From the NCBI GenBank assembly GCA_902729315.2, contig LR746274.1, forward strand, positions 1,054,001 to 1,118,000: a stretch of 64,000 nt of DNA, in the 5' to 3' direction. Position 1 is the stretch's first letter, and each line of letters begins with the position of its first letter. Below the pieces are notes generated by a model that was given only the letters and a program-made list of their open reading frames with translations, was not told where the DNA came from and ran no database searches. This stretch comes from Spirodela intermedia. Taxonomy: Eukaryota; Streptophyta; Magnoliopsida; Alismatales; Araceae. Of the stretch, positions 49,929 to 62,514 are shown one piece after another. A program made the position numbers and the translations under genes.

Positions 49929-51638
49929 ATGACTTTCTTCAGGTACATCCTCTTCCGAAGCCTCTGCAGTGTCGAACGATGTGGTGGCGCAGCTGCTGCG
50001 GCGGCTTCGAGATCCCTCCACCCGGCTGCGGCGGTGTACGCCACCACGCGGACATTCGCCTTCTCCTCTGCTGAGGAGGCAGCGGCGGAGCGACGGCGGC
50101 GGAAGCGCCGCCTACGGATCGAGCCTCCACTCTACGCTCTCCGCCGGGACCCCAACGCCCCCCGGCCACCCCCCGATCCCAACGCCCCCCGTCTACCAGA
50201 CTCCACATCTGCCCTGGTCGGTCCCCGCCTGAATCTCCACAACCGCGTCCAATCTCTCATCCGTGCTGGGGACCTGGACGCGGCCTCCTCCACCGCGCGC
50301 CATGCCGTCTTCTCCAGGATCCGCCCCACGGTCTTCACCTGCAACGCCGTCGTGGCTTCAATGTTCCGCGCCGGCCGCTACGAAGATGCCGTCGCTCTTT
50401 TCCACTTCTTCTTCGAACAGTCCAACATCGTCCCCAACGTCGTCTCCTACAACTTCCTCATCAACACCCACTGCGACGCCGGGAGAGTCGACGTTGCCGT
50501 CGACGTCTACCGCCACATGCTCGCCAACGCCCCCTTCTCCCCGTCGCCGGTTACCTACCGCCACCTCACGAAGGGGCTCGTGGGGGCCAATCGCATAACG
50601 GAGGCCATGGACTTGCTCAGGGAGATGCTGAACAGGGGGCATGGTGCCGATTCCCTCGTTTACAACAATCTCATGGCGGGCTTCATCGACCTCGGCAACA
50701 TGGACAAGGCCCTGGAACTGTTTGAGGAGCTCCGGGAAAGATGCCTCGTCTACGACGGCGTCGTCCACGCCACCCTCATGGAAGGCTACTTCAAGCGGGG
50801 GATGGAGAAGGAGGCCATGGAGTCGTACCAGTCGCTCCTCGACCGCCAATTCAAGATGAACGCTGTCACCTGCAACACCCTGCTGGAGGCTCTGCTCAAG
50901 CGTGAAAAGGTGAAGGAGGCAGAGGCGCTGTTCGAGCATATGCTGTCCGCCCACAACCCTCCCAGCTTCCAAGCTATGAACACCGACACTTATAACATCA
51001 TGGTAAATGAGTGCTTCAAGAAGGGTGACCCCGCCGCAGCCATTGAGGTGTTCCACAGGACTGGCACAAAGCCCTGCACCATGGATGTCGGTTGCTTCAA
51101 TAACATAATCAGCAAGCTCTGCGAGAGAGGGCTGATTGCTGGTGCCGAGAAGCTGTTCGAGGAAATGCCTGCGAAGTCTGTCAACCCGGATGAGGCGACG
51201 TACGGATTTCTGATCGACGCATTCTTCAGGGACGACAGGGAGGCCGACGCCCTAAGGCTCTTCGAGAAGATGATATCCGGTGGGGAGTCAGCCCCCAGGG
51301 TCAACGTTGGGTCCTACAACAAGGTGTTCAAGGAGCTGGTGAAGGTCGGCCGAGCCGTCGATGCCCATGAAATTCTTGGACGGATGGGGGAGAAAGGTCT
51401 GAGACCTGATCAGGTAAGCTACAGCATCTTGATCAAAGGGCTGTGCCTCGAAGGGAGCCTGGATCGAGCTCGCTATCTACTGGAGGAGATGCTGAGGAGT
51501 GGTACTGCGGCCAGTCCCGAGCTCCAGGAGGCTGTGATGGAAGCTTTCGGTAAAGGAGGGCGGATGGAGGAGATGAGCAGACTCTTTGCCGAGAGAGCAG
51601 ACGGTGCCGCGCCGCCTCCTGCTGGGCAGCAAACTTGA
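49929..51638 (+). CDS. P-class PPR protein of the GRP23/NUWA type
   Basis: Single-exon protein of 569 residues. The N-terminus is basic and Ala/Ser-rich (MTFFRYILFRSLCSVERCGG), consistent with mitochondrial import. It is followed by the family signature SSAEEAAAERRRRKRRLRIE, then PNAPRLPDSTSALVGPRLNL. About ten P-type PPR motifs follow, from about residue 100 to 550 (for example SLVYNNLMAGFIDLGNMDKA and VSYSILIKGLCLEGSLDRA). In Arabidopsis the paralogues GRP23 and NUWA are essential P-class PPR proteins; NUWA is known to assist organellar editing complexes together with DYW2. The protein stops at PPPAGQQT and lacks the long Gln/Trp-rich tail of GRP23, so it is closer to NUWA in layout. I cannot separate the two by sequence alone. 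Confidence 0.9.
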   Translation: MTFFRYILFRSLCSVERCGGAAAAAASRSLHPAAAVYATTRTFAFSSAEEAAAERRRRKRRLRIEPPLYALRRDPNAPRPPPDPNAPRLPDSTSALVGPRLNLHNRVQSLIRAGDLDAASSTARHAVFSRIRPTVFTCNAVVASMFRAGRYEDAVALFHFFFEQSNIVPNVVSYNFLINTHCDAGRVDVAVDVYRHMLANAPFSPSPVTYRHLTKGLVGANRITEAMDLLREMLNRGHGADSLVYNNLMAGFIDLGNMDKALELFEELRERCLVYDGVVHATLMEGYFKRGMEKEAMESYQSLLDRQFKMNAVTCNTLLEALLKREKVKEAEALFEHMLSAHNPPSFQAMNTDTYNIMVNECFKKGDPAAAIEVFHRTGTKPCTMDVGCFNNIISKLCERGLIAGAEKLFEEMPAKSVNPDEATYGFLIDAFFRDDREADALRLFEKMISGGESAPRVNVGSYNKVFKELVKVGRAVDAHEILGRMGEKGLRPDQVSYSILIKGLCLEGSLDRARYLLEEMLRSGTAASPELQEAVMEAFGKGGRMEEMSRLFAERADGAAPPPAGQQT

Positions 51639-52027
51639 GGTTGACGGAGCTGAAACTCTGCATCAGGTGGTCATCTACCACTTGTCCCTTCTTTTTTTTA
51701 TAAATTCCCCATCGCCATGGCTGCCTTCCCTTCTTTCAAAGTGGTCGATACACCTCATCATGAGTAGAAAAGAGAGATGAACATCCCTTAGCCATCCCCT
51801 CTGATTCCAGTTCTGGAAGCGCAGCTGCTCAGCTGATGCCATCCATCTTGGTTGCAGAGGGCTTTCCTCATTCGGACGGATGGATATGCCCACCAACCAG
51901 TTCACCCATTCCATTCTTAAAGGTTGCCTCTTTACGTTTCTGCCTTGCTGCCCTTGTTTCCCTGTCTTAAATTAGAAAGAAAGCAGTTTACGATGCGGTG
52001 CTCTCTCTCAACCTCTCTCTCTCGCTC

Positions 52028-52076
<49 letters not shown>

Positions 52077-52112
52077 CTGAGATTTGAGCAATAATAATAA
52101 GAAATGGCATGA
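51639..52112. other. Convergent spacer with CT microsatellite
   Basis: 3' UTRs of the PPR gene (plus) and SUN gene (minus). A long interrupted (TC)n tract occupies about 52000-52076. No gene seen. Confidence 0.65.
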
Positions 52113-53807
52113 CTATAAGAGGTAGACCAGAACAACGACGGAGGTGCTCAGCAGAAGAGCGGCGGCCCAAGTGGAGCTTGACCCACGGGATTCGCCATAC
52201 CTGGACGTCCTCCTGGCTCTGCAGACGACAGACAGCAGCCCGTCCGCCAGCAGCCTGAAGAAGGCGGCGCCGCCGAAGAGGAGACTGACGAATACCGCCG
52301 CGTCCCCCCTCCTCTCCATCTCCTCCTGCCCCCGCCGGACGCCCTTCACTTCCTCCCTGAGGACCGCGTGATCTCTGGCCATCATCTCCAACCTCTGCGA
52401 AACCAGCAGATTCCAGGAATGGAGCTTCTTGATCCCGTCGCCCTGCAGCCAGCAAAGAACTCCCGATCAGAGAGAGAAGAGAGAGAGATCGAGAGAGAGA
52501 GAGAGAGAGAGCAGCTACGACTACTACTACTCACGAGGTCGTCTCTGCTGTGTCGGAGAGCTTCTACCTCTGCGTTGATCCGCCGGAGCAGGGACTCGCT
52601 GCCGGCGACCCGATCGTCGAGGGCCACGAACATCCTCCCATACCTGCCGTTCAGCTCCTCCAGGTACCTCTCCAAGACGGGGAAGCCCACGTCCAGCCGC
52701 CTGACCTTCTGCATCAGGATCTTCAGGGCGGCCTCTGGATCGTCTGCCCTAATCTGCCGGTCCGCCGGCGGCGACAGCGGCAGCGGCGGCGGAGGGTCCC
52801 CCGTGGGACTCACCGGCTCCGGCGAGGAGATCAGGTCCTCCAGCAGCCTCTCCACGGCGTCCACTCCGTAGACTTCGAAGACGCTCAGCGTGCAGTAGAA
52901 CTCCGCCCCGTGGTGGCTCTGCAAGTCCAGCCGCAGGTACCTCGCCCACTTGGGCTCCCGGAGGGCGAACCTCTGCGCCTGCTTCACGTTCGCCGCCGTG
53001 AAGCTTCCGAGCTCTTCCCACGAATCGGTGGGGTAGACCAGGCTGCTCCGCAGCTGGAAGTCCCTCACGCTGGAGGAATAGTGCTCGAAGTTCGCCATCT
53101 CCACGGAGTCCACCAGCGTCTCCTCGGAGAGCTCGACGACGACGAACTTCTCCGCCGAGCAGGGATTCCTCAGGTACCTGTCCTTGTCATCCTCCAAGAT
53201 GTTGGCGGCGCCCTTCGCCTCCTTGTTGCAGGCCAGCACCTTCGCTCCCTTGGCTGCCGACGCGTAGTTGTACTCCCTCCCGCTCGGCTCCAGACGATGA
53301 ACGAGCCCTCCCCCCTCGCCGCCGCCGCCGCCGGCGGTTCTGCCCTCCTTTCCGGCGATTGCGCCGCTCTTGAAGAATTCATCCAGGCCGGGAGGAACAA
53401 CCAGAGACGATCGCTCCGACCGGACCGCTGAATCGTTCCCCTCGCCGGAAGGTCTGTAATCTTCAGAATTGTCCTGGAAGCTGTGAATCCGAGGATCATC
53501 CTGCTCCTGGTCCTGCCGCATTAGCTTGCCGACCACTATATCTACGATCCAAGAAAAACGAAATTACAGACGCTCGATGAGGAGAATATTCCGTTCCTGA
53601 AAACCTGGACGAGTCGTGTGGGAGAAGGATCGTATATCCACTACCTCGATGGCTGTTTCCTTGGCTGATCAGAGAACAGAGGAGGAAGATGAAGCCCCAC
53701 GAGAGGAGGATCAGAGACAGGGAGACCTTGTCCAAGCGGTTCCTCCCAGAGTTGGAGCTCTCGAGAGCAGCTCTTTTCTGCAGAAGAGCTCGGCGAGATC
53801 TCTGCAT
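52113..53807 (-). CDS. Plant mid-SUN domain membrane protein (SUN3/4/5 type)
   Basis: 499-residue endoplasmic reticulum/nuclear-envelope protein. Exons in transcript order: 53807-53645, 53541-52535, 52442-52113. One N-terminal membrane span (about 29-50, [20 protein letters not shown]) follows a basic head. The central SUN domain (about 140-290) includes [40 protein letters not shown], the [10 protein letters not shown] segment, and [20 protein letters not shown] at its end. A linker rich in Pro and a coiled-coil-like stretch (about 320-430) precede two C-terminal spans (about 434-460 and 478-499). One N-terminal and two C-terminal spans with the SUN domain in the middle define the plant mid-SUN group, which acts in nuclear shape and ER functions. 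The start [12 protein letters not shown] is the first Met of the only suitable upstream exon. Confidence 0.92.
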
Positions 53808-54780
53808 TGCTCATAAGTCCGACTTGCACCTGCATAGCGGGAGGAGGAACGTAAACCTTCTCTGATTCCCAACTCAGATGAATAAACATGCAAATGTAAG
53901 ATCTGCGTCGCTTCGCCTGCTGCGATCTGGGATTTTCCCCCCGAAACAACCGCCAGCATGAATCTGGTAAAGAGATCCCGAATGGAAAGAGGAGACGGCT
54001 GAGCGGTGAAGAACCTAGGAATGCGTCGGTCTCAGACTGTGCAGTACGATAATTCTCACCATCGTGAGCCTTTCTTCATTGTTTCAGTCGACGTCTGATC
54101 AAGATCAAGAACATGGCGGGGGCATTCCAAGAAACAGGAAGGGAAACAACCATGAAGAGAACTCACCTGGGGAGGGGGGAGGGGAGACCGATTCAGGGAA
54201 GAGTAAGCCTTCCGCCACCGCCGCCGCCGCCCCAAACCCTAAGGTTCGATCAGACCGAGGCCGCCGGAGATCCGGAGCTACACCTGTCGATCCTCCTCCC
54301 GCCTGCACCTCCGAGAATAGAGGGAGAGCTAGAGAGAGAGAGAAGAGAGACCCAGAGAGAGAGAGAACAGGGAGGGGTTGTGAAGGCGTGGGAGGAGGGG
54401 AACTTCAGCAGGCGACGTCTTTGGCAGCTTCATCTTCAACGGCTCGGAAGCGTGGAAAGCTCGCCAGACGCCGATCCCGTGACCGACTAGTGGGTTTGAA
54501 AATGTGGGCCCACCAAAAAAAAAGAGAAAAGGAAATCTTACTTAGTTCAATCTGGTTATTACTATTTATAGCAATCTGAGAAGATCTTGATACTTCAGTT
54601 GACTGCTGACTTGGTATTTATTAATTGGGATTCAGAAGGTTGACCCAAAAAATGTCTAAATATTGACCTGATATTTTTACTAATTCGGAAAGAGTCAACC
54701 ATAACCCAAGGTTCGATCGGACCTGCTGCTATCCCTCCTGGCTCTACCTCCAAGACTGGGAGAGAGAGAGAGAGGGGTAA
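53808..54780. other. Upstream region of the SUN gene
   Basis: GA-rich and mixed sequence, probably SUN-gene leader and promoter on the minus strand. GA tracts lie near 54329-54372 and 54759-54775. Open frames here are low-complexity products, and I do not support a gene. Confidence 0.5.
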
Positions 54781-54929
54781 TTCAGCCATATCAATCTTAC
54801 ACGACCTTCAGGCAGTTGAAGAATTTTTGGGAGGGCGTATATGAAAATATACATCCCTCTTAATCTTCCACTAGTTTCCCCCCCTCGTTGACCGGCTGCC
54901 AATTTCCTATCTAAGTCCTCGAGCTGGAC

Positions 54930-54973
<44 letters not shown>

Positions 54974-55121
54974 CTTCAGCCATATGAATCTTATACGACC
55001 TTCGGGCGGCTGAAGAATTTTCAGGGGCGTATGCGAAAATATCTATGCCTCTTCATCTTCCAAAAGTCTCCCCCCTTGATGACCGGCAGCCAATTTCCTA
55101 AGTAATCCTCAAGCTGGACAT

Positions 55122-55124
<3 letters not shown>
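54781..55124. repeat. About 150-bp tandem duplication with GA tracts
   Basis: Copy 1 at 54781-54933 and copy 2 at 54975-55124 begin TTCAGCCATAT-AATCTTA-ACGACCTTC and end GAGCTGGACATG or AAGCTGGACATG. Each is preceded and followed by a (GA)n tract, suggesting unequal exchange between microsatellites. Confidence 0.88.
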
Positions 55125-55163
<39 letters not shown>

Positions 55164-55409
55164 TTCATGGGCACCAGCCAACCCCACAGGTTCTCTCTCC
55201 ATTTATCTGAGAGAATTTTCAAGGGATTGATTACTGACAGCAGCTGAAAAAGATACCTCCTTTCCGAACACAAGCGACCAAAGATGAATGATCCAGCAGC
55301 AATCCAATGCCAAACCCCAAGAGCCATGGAAGAAATTATCCGCTGGGAAGCCCACCTCGGCTGATCGACGCCTCCTTCACAAGGGCAAAGTCAACCCCAT
55401 GCTGTGTCA

Positions 55410-58400
55410 TCATATAGTCAGAGATGCACCATTATCGTCTGCTGTCAAGCTCAGTATCATGGTAGCCGCCTTCGGAGCCCTATTCAACCAAGATATGATT
55501 TTTGTTCAGATTCTAAAAACATAAGACCTCAAGAACTTGAACGGATTCCATTTGGGTTTAGTCCTAAAAACATGATATTCCCTGAATAAAATATCACATG
55601 CCATCTTCATCTGAAGGATCAATAATGGGTTTGCACGCAAGGATATTCATAAAAATGGAAAATAATAGCAGCAGGATCGAATCAAGAGATCTTTTCCATT
55701 CATGCGGAAGATTCAGCTCATAGTTCATGTGGGCTTCCTATTTGCCGCATTCAAAGAATTATAACCTCAATTAGCTGCGGATAAAGGATGGAGATACCAT
55801 GACTCTGGGGTTTGATAGAGGCCTGCAGAGCTTCCAAAGCACGAAGCGAGCATGTCTGTGTTCACCACCCCGGGGTTGACTGCAACGACTGCTATTCCAA
55901 TGGGAAGTTCTTTTGCCACCGACCGACTCAAACCCTCAATTGCCCATTTTGAAGCACAGTAGGGGGCTACCTGTAATTTTTCAGCAAACTTTCATCTCGG
56001 AATTATATACATATATGCTAATTCTAAAGATCTATGAACGAAAAATCAAAAGTGCCCAGTACCAATTCATTATTATAAAAATAAAATCATATAATAATAC
56101 AGGCATTTGAACAGTGAGTAGTCAAGGGTTTAATAAGATATCACATCATAGAATGCAAAGTCAACTTTCAAACCTGATCCCTGGGTCAATGCAATCTCTG
56201 TCCTACGTGTGGGTCAACAATCGTAGATAAATGTTTTACCTCTGCAGCCGCAGATCTTCCCCAGCCAGAGGACATATTGACGATGATCCCTTGCTTCTTT
56301 TCTATCATCAATGGCAGAAAATGACGGAGTACATTAGCTGTCCCCTTTATATTGATGTCAATTACGGAATCAAACTCTTCGGGGGGGACCTCCCATATCT
56401 TTCTGTTTTTGTTTATGGTGCCTGCATTGTTAACTGGAAAAGGTTCTTCTCAGAACTACCATGTGGGATATCGTATCTGATATGATTTCCAATAAAGATT
56501 AAAAAATAAAGAGGAAAAAAATAACTAGGAGCGGTAAAAATGAGGGCATCTTCACAAATAACATCTATAAGCAACCAAAGAATCAAACTATGAAAATTTT
56601 ATATCTGAGATAGATATTGCATTCCGTGCAATATATATCTTGTTCTCCTCCAAAGAAAGAAAAGTAGGCTAAGCCTGATTCTGAAATTGTCAAAAACCAA
56701 CTTCTGAAAAGCATCCATTACCCCTTCAATGGTCCTCAGCCAGAGCAGGGGATCCTTGGACCAGTGGCCCCTAGGTAAATAGTACAAGGAACTCCTCTCC
56801 GACGAACTGAACACTATTATCATCACCAGCCAAAATCAGAGTTTGCAAATAATATCTTCATCTGGGTAAAGGATAGCATTCCATAGGGAATATACTAGCG
56901 TAATCCCAAAGTCTTTACTACCCCTTATCACAGGAAATACTTCGTATACAATAACCTTGAACGGGTTCCTAAGGCAGACTTCAGCTCCTAAAACATTTAA
57001 AAAACGCCAACCATGTCACTCAACCACAAAGGGACTCATTTCTTACAATCACTCGGACTCCAGTTGGTGTGTCTATGAACCTTCATTATTTTCAATTTCA
57101 CCATTATTATTGTTCCATTACAACACAAGGCATCACGTAGACTGCTGGCAACCTTCAAATCATCTGTTGAGTCGTACTACCTGCCAATGGATTCAGAAAT
57201 TTGCCCGAAAAATATTGTACTTCGTTATTTTTTTTCTTACGATGAACACCTCGTCATAAAGAACAATGATACAAGCCATAATACCTCTAAGCAGTAAACT
57301 TACGATGTTCAAAGACAGATGAAAGATTCGATGCCCTTGATATGAAAATGAAACTGAAGAAGCCGTAAAAAAGTCACCAATATAAAATTTTAAGCTGATA
57401 TTTTTAAACAAGGGTGTATAACCTAAGCTCTCACAGAAAGTTCCTTGTTCATAAAAAAATCGATGCATTCATATAATGTCATACATGAGAATGTCCTCGA
57501 CATACGCATTTCAGGGGTTAGGGCTTCAATGCACAACAAGTATGAGTGACTTATTACCACTTTCTCTTTCCCAGAAATATCTTTCAGTTCCTCTTCAGTC
57601 AATGAAGAAAAAATTGATCCAGCCGTGTTCCTTGTTCAGAATACAAGGCCCTTGGTTATGGTAACCTAACTTCTATCTTGTCAGCATCGAGTACAAAAAA
57701 ATTCGATCCACTTTCTTCAACCAAATGAACCTCTCACTTTATCTCAGGTTAATGCACAGTTCCCCATTCAAAAGACATGGGAAATTTGAGGCAAATGTTC
57801 CAGAATGTATTCGTCTACTGCTCATGGGAAAGACATGAGCAGCCGATGTTCATAAGTTATCATTGCATAACCGTGGAATCTTTACTGCCAAAATTAAACT
57901 CTAGCAGTAAGCAAATGATACAAATAATGCTTGCAGTGCATGAAAGGAGAACAAAGGAGTTAAATACGCTTAGAATATGAGATGTCACCGAGGGGGAGGA
58001 GAGAGCAAATTTTACAAAAATAACGACGTATGTGAGGAAAGTGATCCGCTTTGCTAAGAATGTGGATTCTTCTAAAATCTTGGAAGTTGAGCCACCCTAT
58101 CTGGGGAATATGCTGTAGACCCATCATGTCTTAATAGGTCCAGACAACCAACGGCCAAATTAGGTTTTCTAGCCAAACAGTTCCAGTGATGAGAAGGGGA
58201 TGAGAACCGCATACCTACAATGTCCGGCACCAGGTTCGTTTCCACGAGAAGCCTCGCCAGATCCCGCACGCGAGCGTCCGAGCTCTACGGCGGAAGCCCA
58301 ACCGCACCCCCGCGGAACGTAGGGCGACAATCAGTAATCCGAACGGAAGAAATCACGCGAGTTGGACGCCGAGAACAAGACGAAACAAAACCCTTACGCA

Positions 58401-58620
58401 CCACATCGACGGTGGAGAAGAAGTGCCTGGGAGCGGCAGCTCCCGCCGGAGTGACGGCGGCGACCTCCGCCTGGAGGGATTGGACCTTCTCTTGGGAACG
58501 CGCGCAGCCGACGACGGTGTGGCCTCTCCTTGCCATCTCCAGGGCCAGCACCTTCCCCAGCCCTCGGCTCACTCCAGTTATCATCACCGTCTTGGAAGAA
58601 GGAGACGCTGCGCCGGCCAT
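55410..58620 (-). CDS. Short-chain dehydrogenase/reductase, NADPH-dependent pterin aldehyde reductase-like
   Basis: 241-residue classical SDR. Exons in transcript order: 58620-58402, 58284-58215, 56433-56240, 55970-55798, 55479-55410. Cofactor motif TGVSRGLG (15-22), with CARSQEK after the second strand favouring NADP(H). Then come VNNAG (97-101), the catalytic serine in NMSSGWGRS (151/152), and YCASK with Tyr165 and Lys169. NPGVVNTDMLASCFG and the end MILSLTADDNGASLTI match the plant pterin aldehyde reductase described in folate salvage (Arabidopsis At1g10310), which reduces dihydropterin-6-aldehyde. Substrate assignment rests on family resemblance. The last exon encodes only 22 residues; if intron 4 is retained the protein ends differently, 10 residues past Trp. 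Intron 2 is 1.8 kb. Confidence 0.93.
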
Positions 58621-61080
58621 GGTAGCCCCAGTCGACCGGTCTCCCTTTCCACTGCGCTCCTTCTCCGCTGCCCTCGCCGCCGAGCCTCCCTGCCGCCTCT
58701 GACGACCTCCCGTCCTCTGGTTTGCGCGGCAAAACACGATGATAGACCTCCTCCAACGTCAGATGACAGATATCTGACGGTAAACCTCTCCGATCTTCCG
58801 CCATAAAAAAAAGGCGCGCTGATTCAGGCCCCCAATTTTTATTTAATTCCAACCCACTAATCTTAATAGTTTTACTAAAACTACCCATAAAATAATATAC
58901 TACATTTAAGACCAGACTAAAATCCTCTAACGTCACTTTTTTCTCCACCTAGCAGACATCCGGTGAAAGCCTCCTGGTTTTATTTAATTATTACATTCAA
59001 AGGCATTTAAAATGAAACTTAAAAATAAATAAATACACATATTACTACTTTACTATTATTCAATTTATATTATACATTGTAAGGTTTGATTGGCCCACAG
59101 GGCTGGGACCCAGAACCCAATTTCTGGGCCCACATGGGCCACAAGACTGGGCCATGTGGTCAAATCCCCCGAGGTAGGGCCGACTAGCCCCTCTTGAGTC
59201 GACCAGCCCGGGCCAGGGAGGTCCCCATATTGGGAGCCCAAGGATAAAAACGACTTTTACGAATTGAATAAATACGAGGGTTTTTTATACTTTAGTACAT
59301 GTCGAGGGTGTTATAAATAAAAATCATAATCGCCCAACCCCTATCAGTGTAGCCTCATTGAAGAGAGGTGCCCAATCCAGTGAAGACACGTATCAAGGTA
59401 CAACAAAAGTTGTTTCAATGGGTCAGGTTGTCTTCTTAGGGCAGATCTTCGTGATAGAGGTGAAGGCCAAGCCCGAGGTGAGCGTCAAATCACCTCATGC
59501 CAGATCAGCAGCGGTAGGCAAACGGAGGAAAGAGTCAAGATACTACAGTGGATCAACGCTCTCAACAAAACCATATGTCGACAGAATAGAACGGTGAGTA
59601 GAACAGTAGTGACTTGGCATCATCACAAGAAGGACGCTTTCAAGACACCACACATTCACAATGGTACCATTGTCCATTACAGCGCTAATCCTATTTATAG
59701 GGTCAAGAATTTGTTAAAGGAAACTAAATGAAAGGAAAATCCTAATAATAAATAAAATTCGGATCTTGGACCCTAGGTTGACAATGTCAACATGGCATGA
59801 TTCCTATGCTGGTCTTCTCCTCCTGCGGTGGTGCCATCCCTTCAAATGGTGGGGCTGGGACGTTTGCCCCCCAGTCTCCCCTTGAGAACTTGGGGCAAGA
59901 AGAAGAAGAAGAAGAGAAGCATATGGAGCCTCCATATTCATAATATGATTCACAATATGCCTGCAAGAAAGTGAGGAAGATAATGAATGTAGTAGTAACA
60001 TAAAGTTGCACACAAGAAATAAACAATCAAAATAATAATACACAAATAGTAATAATGCACTACGTAAAACTCACTGATCAAGACAATTTTGCAATATTTT
60101 CCAAGTTGAGATTTCAACGAAAAAGAACAAAGAAAATGTGAGTTCATGAGTGATTCAAAAATCAAATATCATCACATTAACAAGAGTTTATTTGATCTTG
60201 TGGGTACCTAATCAATAGAAGAGGATGGGCTCAAAAGGTATTACGCTCCTTTGAGAGAAAAATCAAGCAAAAATAAGGAAAATGAAAAATAATTTAATTA
60301 ATAAGGTAATATATCTACCAAGGCACTCTGAATGATAAGTGGCATAAGGGGAGATATATGTATATAAAGTATGTCTATTGGTGATATTGAAAGTGATAGG
60401 GTGGTCTAGGGAGTGAAAATCATAGAATAAAAAGCATACAATTGATAGTTATGATAGCTGTTGTTAGTAATGTGGCATCTATCAATCTCTAGTGACTTTC
60501 TAACAAATCTTTCTTAACAAAAGGTAAATCTAATGTTCTTAAAGAGAAAATCTCCACAAAAATATAGCATATGCAGTAGATGTTCTCTCTAGTTCTATAG
60601 CACAGTTGGAAGTAATCAAAGAAAATCATCCAAAGACCTTCCACATGTTACCTATAGATGACTCTTAGTTCAAAGGGATCAACTCTATTGGCTCAATCCC
60701 CTCTTTCAAAAAGGATGCATCAAGGATTTAGAACTACAAGTAAATTATTTCTCAATGGAGACTGATGAGGGTCATATATAGAGTTTAAAAGACATGGTTC
60801 AGTAGCTTCCAAGGCCATTACCATAACCAAATCCTTATTTCTATGATAAAGGAAGATAAATGCATTTGCTCCATAAAATTGAGATCTGTACCTAGTGTGC
60901 TAGATTATATCATGTCCTAAAAATCATTCTAATCTCTACTGAAACTTCATATGAGAGTTGCCTATGTCAATTCCAAACTCACAATCCTTTTACCATCCCC
61001 TTCACATCCCTAAGGCACTCTTCAAAATGCTTCCCTCTTTGTGCAAGCATCAAATGTGGTATTCCAAAACTTCCCCCATA
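58621..61080. other. Non-genic region, AT-rich, with GGCCCA-rich patch
   Basis: Upstream region of the SDR gene, then sequence dense in TGGGCC/GGCCCA words at about 59090-59235, then AT-rich DNA. Composition changes suggest old insertions, but I could not assign an element, and no real gene is supported. Confidence 0.5.
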
Positions 61081-61084
61081 GATC

Positions 61085-61310
61085 CCTGTAGCTGAAAGAA
61101 ATATTAATGCACAAGCAATGTGCCAAACTATGGAGATTGATGAGGACTCTTCAGTCATATTGGGTAAAACCCATTGATTCCTCAAAATATCCCTATAGGG
61201 AACATTTTTTGGAATTGAAGAATTCATGGGCAAATTTATTAGGAAACATGGACAGGGTAAATGGGACAACTTTTGGGACAAACATTGGAATAGAAGATAA
61301 GGTAGGTAAA
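61085..61310 (+). mobile_element. LINE (non-LTR retrotransposon) C-terminal remnant, tentative
   Basis: Forward reading gives LMHKQCAKLWRLMRTLQSYW and then KYPYREHFLE. After a frame change near 61240 it reads GKWDNFWDKHW. This order resembles the region after the reverse transcriptase of plant LINEs (WRLL...LW, then a G-G-FW-D-W motif). It is short and broken, so the call is tentative. Confidence 0.45.
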
Positions 61311-62130
61311 GGGGGCAACCAAGATCTCCCAAGTCTTGGGGTCACCAATATGAGATGGTGAATCTCTAGCTCGAAATGGAGTTTTGCACAGCTTATCTCC
61401 CTTCCACCATGACTGCTTGACCCATCTTATAGCTTTAGTCCTCAGTATTGATGACCTCCCATCCTTCACGGACTGGTTTTTAGGTTATAGTCTAATGATT
61501 AGATCCGATAGAACATAGTACTTGATGTGATCTGTCGGTGTTGATTCCTACTATTATATTGGTTCACCACCAAATCCATTTGCTGCTCATGTCGCTTGTA
61601 GGATCCATCGTATTGTTGTACCCAATAGTGTTTGTCTCTAGTGTCTCTTTGTCTTGTTCTACACTTAGGTTGACTTGCTTTGTTACTTGGTTAGATCAAT
61701 TTCTTCATGATCGCTTCTCCCCCCGCATGCCCACTTTGATTGTTAAGGCCTCAATAATACTCTCCTCCTTTTACACACCTTATTCTCAAGATGGAAATTA
61801 GAGAACTCTTGAAGAATATCATGTGAGGATTCCCATGTGGTCGTCTCAAGATGTAGCCTAATAAGTTTTCATTATCATGAGTTAATAATTTATTAATAAT
61901 GTATTTTAAATTTTAACTTCATGATAAAACTTATATTTATGTTAAATTGAGAAAAATAGTTTTTAGTTGATTAATGTAATTTTTTGGCTAATTATGTGAA
62001 CTTATATGATTTTTATAAGAATATTTTTGAGATAAAATAAAAATAAATATAAAAAATAGAAAAAATAGAGACCCACTAACTAGTTGGGCCCACACATAAG
62101 TCAAAAGCACAATTAGGGAACCATAAGTTG
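61311..62130. other. AT-rich spacer, unassigned
   Basis: No gene recognised. The end may include part of the 5' LTR of the following copia remnant, but I could not delimit it. Confidence 0.45.
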
Positions 62131-62514
62131 GGGGGGGGGGCTCAAGTGGCTAGGAGATGCTATTCAGACATCCTCCTCTATGTGGCCCACTTTGGTCTAT
62201 TATCTCTCTCTTCTCTCACCTATATAAACACATGTATCTCTTCATTTGGAGTTGATCTAATCTTAGGGTATAACCCTTCTTGTCAACATGATATCACAAC
62301 CCTAGGGTTCTTTCCAACTGCCACCACTACCATTGTTTCACTACTGCTGCACCTTTTGCCGCATCCTCTATGTGCTCTCTTCTCTTTCTCTTTCTCTGTG
62401 TGCCATTCTTTGCCATACACTGCAATCTACTGTGCACCACCATCGATTGAATTGTGAACTGTACTACCAAAATTTGCCGTTGTACCACATGCAATTTGCA
62501 TGCCGGTGCTTGCC

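Noticed and set aside
54064-54579. Plus-strand frame upstream of the SUN gene
   Set aside because: Driven by GA/AG-rich low-complexity DNA, giving Arg/Glu repeats; no conserved motif and no splice partners.
61107-61361. Possible host gene in the 61-kb region
   Set aside because: The WRLM...YW and GKWDNFWDKHW pieces in different frames resemble a broken LINE rather than a host protein.
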